This document shows, in pieces, positions 6,230 through 13,388 of a DNA stretch of 23,062 nucleotides. This stretch comes from a virus: IMG/VR virus record IMGVR_UViG_3300009506_000198, positions 1 through 23,062 of that record; one strand, 5' to 3'. The first letter of the stretch is position 1. Each line of letters starts with the position of its first letter. A program made the translations under genes and the position numbers. The notes beneath the pieces are model-generated. The model searched no databases. It worked only from the letters and a program-made list of their open reading frames with translations, and had not been told where the DNA came from.

Positions 6230-7197
6230 AACAGAATCCACTAAAGATACGAAAGAAATCTGAACCCTGCCCTATCTGTAAGGGGCAGGGTAACGATAAT
6301 ATATTGACTATTTGCTTAGACTGTTATGGTAGCGGAAAGAAGTACATTGTTTGTCGCGAGTGTTGGAATAAAAAATCACCATTAGAGTTTTTCGATTCAA
6401 AAAGAAACAAGTTTTTGAAGACTTGCAAACAATGTAGAGAGAAATACAGATATCGCGAAAAAACCGATCCAAGAAACGGACTTCCGGATCGTGGTCCTAT
6501 CAGAGTGAAGTTCAATCTGAATTCAAACAACACAAAGACCGGAAGTATCCCGGTTAGTATGACTTCTAGTCCTACTTGTCCTTCTTCTTGTTCTTTCCGT
6601 GGTGGTGTCTGTTATTCGGAAGGTCATTTCGTAGGGATGCATTGGAGAAGGCTAAGTAAACCTGATGGAAGTGGCGGTATTATATGGGATAAGTTTTGTG
6701 AAATGGTTTCTCAACTTCCAAAGGGTCAAGTGTGGCGACACAATGAAGCCGGTGATCTTCCAGGTTTAGGCGACGAAATAAACGCTTCAATGTTGAAGAA
6801 ATTGATTATTGCGAATATGGGTAAGGCTGGATTTACTTACACTCATAAGCCAGTTTTAGAAGACTGTGGAATATCTGTTTTCAATAGGGTATGTATCTAT
6901 GAATCAAATACAAAAGGATTTTGTATAAACCTTTCGGCTAATGATTTAGAACAAGCTGATACTTTGTATAAATTAGGTATAGGTCCAGTGGTAGTTACCT
7001 TGACAGAAGACGCACCGAAAGAACTGTCAACTCCAAAGGGAAAAGACGTTATAGTGTGTCCTTCTCAATATTCTGAAGTAACGTGTAAGGAATGTAAACT
7101 TTGCGCTAAACCAAAGCGTCAAGTAATAATAGGATTTAGAGCACACGGTCTTGGAAAAAATAAGATAGGATCGAATCACCAATTATCACTATTCTGA
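6226..7197 (+). CDS. Cysteine-rich phage protein (DUF7227-like) with N-terminal zinc-finger motifs
   Basis: The 323-residue product begins with four CxxC pairs. CPICKGQG (15-22) and CLDCYGSGKK (30-39) look like the DnaJ central repeat; C43/C46 and C67/C70 resemble a second small finger. From about residue 90 it follows a widespread phage and plasmid family of unknown function, which I recall as DUF7227: TGSIPVSMTSSPTCPSSC (105-122) with C129-Y130, WRHNEAGDLPGLGDE (170-184), GFTYTHKP (202-209), INLSAND (234-240) and VVVTLTED (255-262). It ends with a cysteine group (C278, C287, C290, C293) and AHG. The alternating strand and helix order and the TCP/CY and CxxCxxC clusters recall phage Gp37/Gp88-type barrels related to radical-SAM folds; that link is inference. 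It starts at a GTG overlapping the endolysin gene. Confidence 0.75.
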   Translation: MKQNPLKIRKKSEPCPICKGQGNDNILTICLDCYGSGKKYIVCRECWNKKSPLEFFDSKRNKFLKTCKQCREKYRYREKTDPRNGLPDRGPIRVKFNLNSNNTKTGSIPVSMTSSPTCPSSCSFRGGVCYSEGHFVGMHWRRLSKPDGSGGIIWDKFCEMVSQLPKGQVWRHNEAGDLPGLGDEINASMLKKLIIANMGKAGFTYTHKPVLEDCGISVFNRVCIYESNTKGFCINLSANDLEQADTLYKLGIGPVVVTLTEDAPKELSTPKGKDVIVCPSQYSEVTCKECKLCAKPKRQVIIGFRAHGLGKNKIGSNHQLSLF

Positions 7198-7207
7198 AGG
7201 GTGAATT

Positions 7208-7738
7208 ATGAGAACATGGCGATCTTTATTTTTGTATGTCAGTTGTTTAGCGGCTGACATTATTGGTTTTATGGGATTGATTATTATCTGGGGTATATGT
7301 GGAAAGAATCTTCGATTCGAGAAAAAACCAAAGAAACAAAAGGGAAAGTTTCCACCTGGTAATTGGTGTCTCACTTGTGATGTAAAGCGAAAACATCTTT
7401 CGATTTTCAAATACAACGGTATGACAATCGCTCCACACATGATTATTTACCGTGAAGGAAAAAGGCCTAATGGTTCAAGCGAGTGGTCAAGGATTCAGGA
7501 ACATGAACACTTTCATTCTGAACAATATGAATCTGCGAGCGTAATTGGATTTCTCATTTTGATAATCGGATTGTTTGGACCAATTAATATATTACTGTCA
7601 ATTTTTATTTTTACTGTAATGCCGTGGGCGTATATGGGATCGGCCTACGCTACTTCTTGGCTACGTGGTGAAGACGTTTATAGGGGCGCTCACACGGAAG
7701 AAGGAGCGTACGCAATCGACGACTTCTATGAAGATTGA
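7208..7738 (+). CDS. Second membrane HExxH metallopeptidase-like protein
   Basis: The product has 176 residues. An N-terminal hydrophobic segment (about 7-31) is followed by a basic soluble part with a CLTC pair (C54, C57). The motif QEHEHFHSEQYE comes next: H99, E100 and H103 form HExxH. A long hydrophobic double span (about 112-145) follows, and then RGAHTEEGAYAIDDFYED, where E165 or E166 could be the third zinc ligand, as in gluzincins. So the zinc site sits between membrane spans, as in some membrane peptidases. No substrate can be named. The motif HEHxHxxQYE is one I associate with small bacterial and phage proteins of unknown role. AAGGGT precedes the ATG. It could act on the host envelope, given the endolysin two genes upstream, but that is inference. 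Confidence 0.68.
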   Translation: MRTWRSLFLYVSCLAADIIGFMGLIIIWGICGKNLRFEKKPKKQKGKFPPGNWCLTCDVKRKHLSIFKYNGMTIAPHMIIYREGKRPNGSSEWSRIQEHEHFHSEQYESASVIGFLILIIGLFGPINILLSIFIFTVMPWAYMGSAYATSWLRGEDVYRGAHTEEGAYAIDDFYED

Positions 7739-7761
7739 TCCACTTTGTTGTATGATATATT
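7735..7761 (+). promoter_or_regulatory. Weak candidate promoter before the virion module
   Basis: TATATT at 7756-7761 matches five of six bases of a -10 box. TTGATC at 7735-7740 is a partial -35 box at a short 15-base spacing. It precedes a 120-base gap with RNA structure and the first virion-type gene, a logical place for a promoter. The match is weak and a phage-specific polymerase or sigma factor might be used instead. Confidence 0.28.
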
Positions 7762-7779
7762 TATGACTAAACAATAACT

Positions 7780-7839
7780 TCGATCCAAGCGAAAGCAGGG
7801 TTATGCGTTGAAGACGGCTCATAATCTGTCAAGGATCGA
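7780..7839 (+). ncRNA. Structured leader RNA element, unrecognised class
   Basis: A perfect 7-base-pair closing stem (TCGATCC at 7780-7786 with GGATCGA at 7833-7839) encloses a small GCGAAAGC hairpin (7789-7796) and a 7-base-pair stem GGTTATG/CATAATC (7799-7805 with 7820-7826, one G-U pair). An alternative inner fold pairs TTGA (7808-7811) with TCAA (7829-7832) and GACGG with CTGTC. The layout is a multibranch structure upstream of a virion gene, without coding potential. It matches no riboswitch or tRNA that I can name. Confidence 0.4.
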
Positions 7840-7848
7840 CACTGAATA

Positions 7849-7868
7849 GAAGACAGTGAAATGTCTTC
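7849..7868 (+). promoter_or_regulatory. Hairpin directly before the ribosome binding site of the next gene
   Basis: GAAGACA (7849-7855) pairs perfectly with TGTCTTC (7862-7868) around the loop GTGAAA, and GGGAGA, the likely ribosome binding site, follows without a gap. A competing hairpin CACTG/CAGTG (7840-7844 with 7854-7858) uses part of the same bases, so only one can form at a time. This could regulate or stabilise the message. Confidence 0.5.
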
Positions 7869-7881
7869 GGGAGAAATTGTC

Positions 7882-8178
7882 ATGAGTAGTGGAGTACAAC
7901 TAAGTAAGAATGGCGCCTTCTATGGCACTGGTGCAAACATCGATGTCCGTACCGTAGGATTCCGCCCTAGAAGGGTAGAGCTTTTCAATGAAGACGGTCT
8001 AGCGAAAGCTGTGTGGACTGATGACATGGCTGATGCGGCTGGACTGAAACAGATCACCGCTGGAACCATGTCGAAAATGACAGCCGGTATAACGCCGTTG
8101 TCAGATGGTTTCAGACTAGGAACGGACGCGGATATGAACGTTTCCGGTGAGAAAGTCTACTGGGTAGCTCACGAATAA
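7882..8178 (+). CDS. Putative virion protein (small beta-rich)
   Basis: The start at 7882 is chosen because GGGAGA lies eight bases upstream. An in-frame ATG at 7861 lies inside a hairpin and has no such site. The 98-residue product reads like a known type of small phage structural or hypothetical protein: a beta-rich body with RTVGFRPRRVELFNEDGLAK (23-42), VWTDDMADAAGL, TAGTMSKMTAGITPLSDGF and a closing EKVYWVAHE. The exact role (decoration, fibre or adaptor) cannot be read from the sequence. It lies at the start of the head module, behind a structured leader and possibly its own promoter, which suggests high expression. Confidence 0.65.
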   Translation: MSSGVQLSKNGAFYGTGANIDVRTVGFRPRRVELFNEDGLAKAVWTDDMADAAGLKQITAGTMSKMTAGITPLSDGFRLGTDADMNVSGEKVYWVAHE

Positions 8179-8196
8179 CCCTTTGTCTATTGTGTA

Positions 8197-8222
8197 GCTA
8201 GGCGTTTTTCGGAACGCCTAGC
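8197..8222 (+). promoter_or_regulatory. Perfect 10-base-pair inverted repeat in an intergenic gap
   Basis: GCTAGGCGTT pairs perfectly with AACGCCTAGC around the loop TTTCGG. It lies between two virion-type genes, 32 bases before the next ATG. No T run follows at once (ACTTCTATTTATTTC), so it is more likely an attenuator, a processing site or an mRNA-stabilising hairpin than a strong terminator. Confidence 0.65.
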
Positions 8223-8254
8223 ACTTCTATTTATTTCAACTAGGAGAGTTTTTC

Positions 8255-8710
8255 ATGGGCTATTTCGATCCAAAAGACGGTAGAAGAAAGTCTGATCCAA
8301 TGATGTCATTAGATAGAGCACCAGCTTGCGCCCCTGACTGGCAATTAAATCGCGTTGTAAGCGCGCAAGATACAGTTTTTACTGTGAAAAATCATGGCGT
8401 AAACATGGGTCATTATCGTGCGGTTAGATTTTCTGTTGTTCCATATGATAAAGATCCGACAAAAGATCCTACAGCGCTTCCGGGTGGATCTGCTAATCCA
8501 AACGTAGAAGTGATGATATGGTCAGAAAGCGCCGGAAAGTTTCTTTCGTTGGATAATCCAATAACACGAAGTGGCGCTGGTGCTGGTGTTGCATATATAG
8601 TTGACGTTGAAAATGCAAATGGAGCAATTTTATTGTTGTCTATGACGGCTTCACCAGGTGGAATTGTCGCTATATCTTCACAAGGGTACGAAATCGATCA
8701 TACGTTATAA
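8255..8710 (+). CDS. Putative virion-associated protein, unknown function
   Basis: The gene has a strong ribosome binding site (TAGGAGAG) and encodes 151 residues with no membrane segment and a largely beta-strand-like composition (for example YRAVRFSVVPYD, VEVMIWSESAGKFLSL, AILLLSMTASPGGIVAISS). The N-terminus is polar (DPKDGRRKSDP). Position between two probable structural genes, beta character and separate ribosome binding site fit a minor virion or adhesion protein, but no family is recognised. Confidence 0.58.
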   Translation: MGYFDPKDGRRKSDPMMSLDRAPACAPDWQLNRVVSAQDTVFTVKNHGVNMGHYRAVRFSVVPYDKDPTKDPTALPGGSANPNVEVMIWSESAGKFLSLDNPITRSGAGAGVAYIVDVENANGAILLLSMTASPGGIVAISSQGYEIDHTL

Positions 8711-8712
8711 TA

Positions 8713-8982
8713 ATGCCATTCCCAAATTTCCACGCGGCTAGACAGGTTGATCCTGGTGGTTTTGATAGTTTCAGTAGGGGAAAACCAAAGGGTTTCCCCC
8801 GTGGTATCTCTGTTATATTTGGTATAAAAAATGGTAAGTCGCGTATTCAGACCATTCGTTTCGATCGTAAACTATGGACTGTCGCGCGGGCTTGTGAATG
8901 GCTAAAAGCTCATGGCTATAAGTCGTCCATAGAAGCCGCATCAGGTGAAGTGAAAAAAGGTTTTTGGGAAGGGATAATATAG
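8713..8982 (+). CDS. Small protein with a prohead-protease-associated domain and FWEGII tail
   Basis: The 89-residue product begins MPFPNFHAARQVDPGGF, a start shared with many phage head-protease-type proteins, and continues RGISVIFGIKNGKSRIQTIR, then FDRKLWTVARACEWLKAHGY (residues about 28-69). In other phages this module is often joined to a protease domain; here it stands alone. The C-terminus, GFWEGII, resembles the ends of the scaffold-like protein (GLWNGLL) and of the protein at 18821-19597 (SFWRSVL). This suggests a shared binding peptide within the head. No ribosome binding site is obvious, but the family-like N-terminus supports the start. Confidence 0.65.
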   Translation: MPFPNFHAARQVDPGGFDSFSRGKPKGFPRGISVIFGIKNGKSRIQTIRFDRKLWTVARACEWLKAHGYKSSIEAASGEVKKGFWEGII

Positions 8983-9021
8983 TATCGTTATGCACAATCA
9001 CAAATTTGTAAGGGATAACTG

Positions 9022-11538
9022 ATGTCCCTTGCGTTATCCATACCGACAGAGAAACAAATACGTAAGGCCGATAGGGGTCAATTAGAATCCTATTATCGTG
9101 ATGTTAGTAATTCTAATAATGCCTGGATAAGAAAACAAGTTTTAGAATACAATAGAATTGATATACTTGCTATTGAGGTTTTAGGGAAACAGGTAGAACC
9201 TTTTCATTTAGCACTTCTGAAATATCAATTCGAACATCCAGAAAATTTACAGCTATGCTTTCGTGGCGCTGGTAAGTCCACTGTTTGCACTGAAATAAAA
9301 ACGATACACCTACTTCTGAAGAATCCAAATCTAAGGATACTAATTGCTTCTAAGACTCTACAAAATGCGTGTGGATTTCTAAAAAATATAAAAGCTCATT
9401 TCGAAACAAATACGAGACTAGAAGAAATATTTGGTCAGTATTATGATCCACGTAGAGTAGGTAAGTGGGATGAAAGAGAGATAGAAGTTCTTCCTAGAAC
9501 TATCGTTGCTAAAGAAGCTTCAGTTACTTGTATAGGCGTTGAAGGAACGGTTGTTTCAAAACACTATGATGTCATTATCTCTGATGACTTAGTAGATGAA
9601 GATAATAGTAGAAGTAAACTTCAGAGAGATAAAACTAGGACGTGGTTCTACAACACTTTGATGCCTACGTTAGAACCACCCGATCAAGAAATAGAACACC
9701 GTGGTGAACACCACATGTTAGGTACTCGTTATCATTATGATGATCTATACGGTCACTTGATAGATAACGAATTGAAAGAACATCACCAAATAATTCCGGC
9801 GCTTGACGGAAACGGCCGTAGTCCTTGGCCTAAAAAATTTCCGCCGAAATGGTTTGCTGAAAGACGCAAACGTTCCGGTCTAATAATCTTCAACTGTCAA
9901 TATCAGTGTCATTCTGATGATACGGAATTTCTGACAGAAGATGGATGGAAACTATATAATGAAGTTAGAAAATCCAAGTTAGCAACTTTTGATCGTGATT
10001 TGAAAATTGTTTTTCAAAAACCAACAAAATCAATATGCGAATTTTTTGACGGAAATCTGATTCATTTGAATGGTTATAAGATTGACGCGCTTGTTACTCC
10101 TAATCACCAAATGGTTTGTAAACCAGCGGATTATCGCAAACCAAAAGAATGGAGTATGGTTGACGCTGAATTATTACCAAGTATTTCTAGTATAAGAACC
10201 GGAAATGTTTTAGTTCCGTCTACATCTATGTGGAATGGTAAAGAAGTAAAAACATTCAAAATAAAATCAGGTTATAGAAAAGATAGACACGGTGGCGTAA
10301 GATATCAACATAAAGAAAAAATTGTTTCAATGAATTTATTTTCAAAATTCATTGGGTATTTCATATCGGAAGGTGCAACTTCAAAAACAAGCCGTGGTGA
10401 TATTTCTTTATCACAATCTTCCGGATTAGTATTTGAAGATATGAAAAAAACGCTTGTGTCTATGGGGTTTGATACAAAGGAGTATAAGTGTGGATCAGTA
10501 AATAAATTATGTATTAGACATATTGGTCTTTGGGAGTGGTTGAGAAAATATGTAAAGACCAATTCTGGTGATGCTCGTATTCCTAAGAAATTAAAAAATC
10601 TTTCATCTAATCAACTGAAAATTATGTTTGATGCATTGATTGATGGTGATGGATATACGATAGAAAACAAAAAACACAAATCTTATCAATATACCAGTAA
10701 ATCTAGATTATTGATAGATGATATTTCTGAATTGTGTTTGAAGATAGGTATGGATGTATCGATCAATAAATCTACAAAGAAAGACGGAAGGGTATTTTGG
10801 AGAGCTATAATAAGACCAGGAATTGGGAATGGAATAAATATAAAAAGAAATTTTTATTATAAATATTATAAAGGAAATGTAGTTTGTTTTACCGTTCCAA
10901 ATGGAACGCTAATTACACGGAGAAACGGAAAAATATTATTATCTGGAAATTGTGATACTGAAGCAATGAAGGGTGAAATCTTTCAGTATGATCAATGTCA
11001 ACAGATATCAGAAGAAGACTGGCCAGATTATAGAAACCTACGTGTTTTTATGGGCGTTGATCTTGCTATCAGCGAAAGTGAATCAGCGGACAAATTCGCA
11101 ATAGTAGTTATTGGTCTCACAAAAGACAGAAGTGCTTATTACGTTCTTGACTACTATGAAAATCAATTAAGGTTCAAGGGTCAAACCAAAAAGATATTGG
11201 AATACTACCGTAGGTGGAAACCTATCAGATGTTCAATTGAAACAAATCAGTATCAAGCCGCACAATATCAAAACCTAAAGGAAGAAAATCCAGATATCAG
11301 ACTAAAGAAGGTCCAAACTGATAAGGACAAAATAACAAGGGCTTGGAAATTATCGGCTATTTTTGAAGATAATAAAGTATTTTTCAGAAAAGGAATTCAG
11401 GCATTACTGATAGAACATATGGTTCTATTTCCAAATCATAAGTACAAGGATCTGTTTGATGCTTTTGATTTGGCAGTACAAGCGAGTAAAATGAAACGAA
11501 AGAGAAGAAGAAGAGAAAATGAACCGGGAGTGATGTAA
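9022..11538 (+). CDS. terL: Large terminase subunit precursor containing an intein
   Basis: TerL is the DNA-packaging motor: an ATPase joined to an RNase H-like nuclease. The 838-residue precursor has Walker A FRGAGKST (80-87) and Walker B VIISDD (184-189). The nuclease domain has D680 in MGVDLA, E740 in CSIETNQ and D813/D816 in DLFDAFDLA. Between FNCQYQ and CDTEAMKG lies a 348-residue insert with all the marks of an intein (entered separately). Removal would leave 295 plus 195 residues, 490 in total, a normal TerL length. Both extein parts are in frame and complete, so a working enzyme is expected after splicing. AAGGG precedes the ATG. The portal gene follows with a one-base overlap, as usual in head modules. 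Confidence 0.95.
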   Translation: MSLALSIPTEKQIRKADRGQLESYYRDVSNSNNAWIRKQVLEYNRIDILAIEVLGKQVEPFHLALLKYQFEHPENLQLCFRGAGKSTVCTEIKTIHLLLKNPNLRILIASKTLQNACGFLKNIKAHFETNTRLEEIFGQYYDPRRVGKWDEREIEVLPRTIVAKEASVTCIGVEGTVVSKHYDVIISDDLVDEDNSRSKLQRDKTRTWFYNTLMPTLEPPDQEIEHRGEHHMLGTRYHYDDLYGHLIDNELKEHHQIIPALDGNGRSPWPKKFPPKWFAERRKRSGLIIFNCQYQCHSDDTEFLTEDGWKLYNEVRKSKLATFDRDLKIVFQKPTKSICEFFDGNLIHLNGYKIDALVTPNHQMVCKPADYRKPKEWSMVDAELLPSISSIRTGNVLVPSTSMWNGKEVKTFKIKSGYRKDRHGGVRYQHKEKIVSMNLFSKFIGYFISEGATSKTSRGDISLSQSSGLVFEDMKKTLVSMGFDTKEYKCGSVNKLCIRHIGLWEWLRKYVKTNSGDARIPKKLKNLSSNQLKIMFDALIDGDGYTIENKKHKSYQYTSKSRLLIDDISELCLKIGMDVSINKSTKKDGRVFWRAIIRPGIGNGINIKRNFYYKYYKGNVVCFTVPNGTLITRRNGKILLSGNCDTEAMKGEIFQYDQCQQISEEDWPDYRNLRVFMGVDLAISESESADKFAIVVIGLTKDRSAYYVLDYYENQLRFKGQTKKILEYYRRWKPIRCSIETNQYQAAQYQNLKEENPDIRLKKVQTDKDKITRAWKLSAIFEDNKVFFRKGIQALLIEHMVLFPNHKYKDLFDAFDLAVQASKMKRKRRRRENEPGVM
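9907..10950 (+). mobile_element. Intein with LAGLIDADG-type homing endonuclease in terL
   Basis: Precursor residues 296-643. The first intein residue is Cys296 (block A, CHSDDTEFLTEDG). Block B is VTPNHQMV (358-365). Two LAGLIDADG-like helices are visible: FIGYFISEGA (443-452, acidic E450) and MFDALIDGDG (535-544, acidic D541/D543). The end has block F (VVCFTVPNGTLITRRNG, 620-636) and block G (LLSGN, then Cys644 as the +1 extein residue). The penultimate residue is Gly642, not the usual His, though the terminal Asn is present. The coding sequence looks more A+T-rich than the flanking exteins, most clearly at 10800-10950, which fits horizontal arrival. Self-splicing and homing are expected from the family, not shown. 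Confidence 0.93.
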
Positions 11539-13388
11539 TGGAAAAATCAGAACAACGTAAAACTACTATTGCTTCTAATGCAGTAAACAAAAGCGCACTC
11601 AAAAAGGTTCGTGCTCTAGTTATAGACGTAAGTAAATCTGGTGCGGCAAATGGTTTGACAAGTGGAAAGGCTGAACCTGGTAGGTCTGAAGCGCTTCCGG
11701 AAGAACCGTTTCACGCGCTAGGTCATATGGGAAAGATTCTTTTACCACCCTTTGATATGCTTACTTTGTCTATGCTTGTAGAGAACAATTGCGAGCTAAA
11801 CCAGTGTATAGAAGCTATGGAAACGAACATAGATGCAACGGGTCACCGATTTATTTCTAGACTTAGAATGGACGATATAACGCCTACTAGTAACGATTCA
11901 GGCGAGTCACAAGGTGAGCTTACACCGGAACAAGAAAAACTTCTTTTGAATGCAAAGAAAGAAAAAGTTGGTTTGATAAATTTCTTTACGTATGCGACTT
12001 CAGAAAGTTTTGTAGCGTTTCGAAGAAAGATAAGAAGGGATATTGAGTGCACAGGTAATGCCTACTTCGAAGTAATACGAAATGACGCTAATCAGATTCA
12101 AGGATTTACTCATTTACCTAGTTACCAAATGAGAATTGGAAAACTTGAAGAAGAACCGGTTGAAGCCGAAAGAAGTATTCTAGAGCTTCAAATAGACGGA
12201 TCTGTGAAGGTGAAAAGACAAAGGATTATTAGAAGATTTAGAAACTACGTTCAAAGCAGATCGATTCACCAGGGTAGAACACAATCGTCTATTACCGGAC
12301 ATAAAGTTGTGTGGTTCAAGGAATTTGGTGATACGCGACTTTACAGTAAAAGGGATGGCAAATTACGAAAGCGAATTCCAAAAGAAGATCGGGCTACTGA
12401 AGTGATGCACCTAAAGCTTTATAGTCCTAGAAGCGCTTACGGTTTACCGCGATTCATTGGAAACCTTCTTTCGATATTTGGCGATCGTGCGGCTGAAGAA
12501 ATTAATTGGATCACTTTCAAGAATAATAACATACCTAGTATGGTTATTGCTGTATCAAATGGTCAATTGACACAAGCTAGTGTAGATAGAGTTCAGTCTT
12601 TTGTAGAATCGCAAATACAAGGATCTGACAACTATTCAAAGTTTCTTTTGATTGAAGCTGAAACAATGGGTGAAGAAGAAGGTGAAGACGGTGGCCAAGT
12701 AAAGATAGATATAAAGCCACTAACCGCCGATCAACACAATGACGCACTGTTTCAAAACTATAGCGAAAATAACCAAGATAAAGTTAGGCGTGCTTTTAGG
12801 CTTCCGCCTATCTTTGTGGGAAAGGCAAAGGACTATACGCGCGCTACCGCTGAATCTTCAAGACGTTTGGCTGATGAACAGATATTCAAACCAGAAAGAG
12901 ACGAATTCGACGAATGCATAAACAGAATGCTGTTTCCGGAAATGGGCGTAATCTATCATAAGTATAAGAGTAATACACCTAATACTACCGATAATGCCCA
13001 ATTAGTGAAGATCCTAGCTGGTGCTGAGAAGACCGGTGGTATTACTCCACGGATAGCGCGGTTTATAATGGAAGATATTCTAGGTATAGATCTACCAGAT
13101 TTTCCTGATGGATTTCCCGCTGATGTTCCATTCTCTATGACTATGGCACAAGCCGTGAAGAACAAGGCCGATCCGACTGAACCGGGTCAACAGGTTACTG
13201 CATTGAAGACACTGAAGTCTTTAGGCATTATAGGTGATGACGGTGATTTTGATCTGGAAAGTCTTGAACTGGAAGATCTGGATACAGAAGATCCTGAAAG
13301 TGTAATGGAGGTTGCTAAAAAATTATTAGCGTTGAACAGATCGGCTGAAATTTTGTGGCGTCAAAAGGTAATGGAAGAAGCTGAATGA
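11538..13388 (+). CDS. Portal protein
   Basis: The portal forms the 12-subunit ring through which DNA enters the head. The 616-residue product has the order typical of the PBSX-type portal family: KILLPPFDMLTLSMLVENN (66-84) and CIEAMETNI (90-98); RRDIECTGNAYFEVIRN (166-182); HLKLYSPRSAYGLPRFIGN (291-309), which is highly characteristic; then ITFKNNNIPSMVIAVSNG (325-342) and LTADQHNDALFQ (395-406). RLPPIFVGKAKDYTRATAES (421-440), with the family's LPP and S/T-x-A elements, follows. The C-terminus is acidic (LESLELEDLDTEDPES). A Gln/Glu-rich linker at 117-142 and residues 1-55 are variable. It overlaps terL by one base and the gpF-like gene by ATGA, so the three are probably translated together. 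Confidence 0.93.
   Translation: MEKSEQRKTTIASNAVNKSALKKVRALVIDVSKSGAANGLTSGKAEPGRSEALPEEPFHALGHMGKILLPPFDMLTLSMLVENNCELNQCIEAMETNIDATGHRFISRLRMDDITPTSNDSGESQGELTPEQEKLLLNAKKEKVGLINFFTYATSESFVAFRRKIRRDIECTGNAYFEVIRNDANQIQGFTHLPSYQMRIGKLEEEPVEAERSILELQIDGSVKVKRQRIIRRFRNYVQSRSIHQGRTQSSITGHKVVWFKEFGDTRLYSKRDGKLRKRIPKEDRATEVMHLKLYSPRSAYGLPRFIGNLLSIFGDRAAEEINWITFKNNNIPSMVIAVSNGQLTQASVDRVQSFVESQIQGSDNYSKFLLIEAETMGEEEGEDGGQVKIDIKPLTADQHNDALFQNYSENNQDKVRRAFRLPPIFVGKAKDYTRATAESSRRLADEQIFKPERDEFDECINRMLFPEMGVIYHKYKSNTPNTTDNAQLVKILAGAEKTGGITPRIARFIMEDILGIDLPDFPDGFPADVPFSMTMAQAVKNKADPTEPGQQVTALKTLKSLGIIGDDGDFDLESLELEDLDTEDPESVMEVAKKLLALNRSAEILWRQKVMEEAE

Noticed and set aside
7780-7839. A tRNA gene, because of the 7-bp closing stem and a CTCATAA stretch resembling a tRNA-Met anticodon loop
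   Set aside because: Only 60 bases, no T-arm or GGTTCGA-like loop, the anticodon stem does not pair with a 7-base loop, and the D-arm is not normal.
9000-9009. A 10-base palindrome ACAAATTTGT before terL as an operator
   Set aside because: A single short A+T-rich palindrome is expected by chance and no second copy was found nearby.
10305-10562. Reverse-strand open frames, here within the intein and elsewhere inside virion genes
   Set aside because: They lie opposite well-supported forward genes, have no ribosome binding sites or recognisable domains, and are rich in residues expected from reverse reading of Lys/Glu-rich genes.
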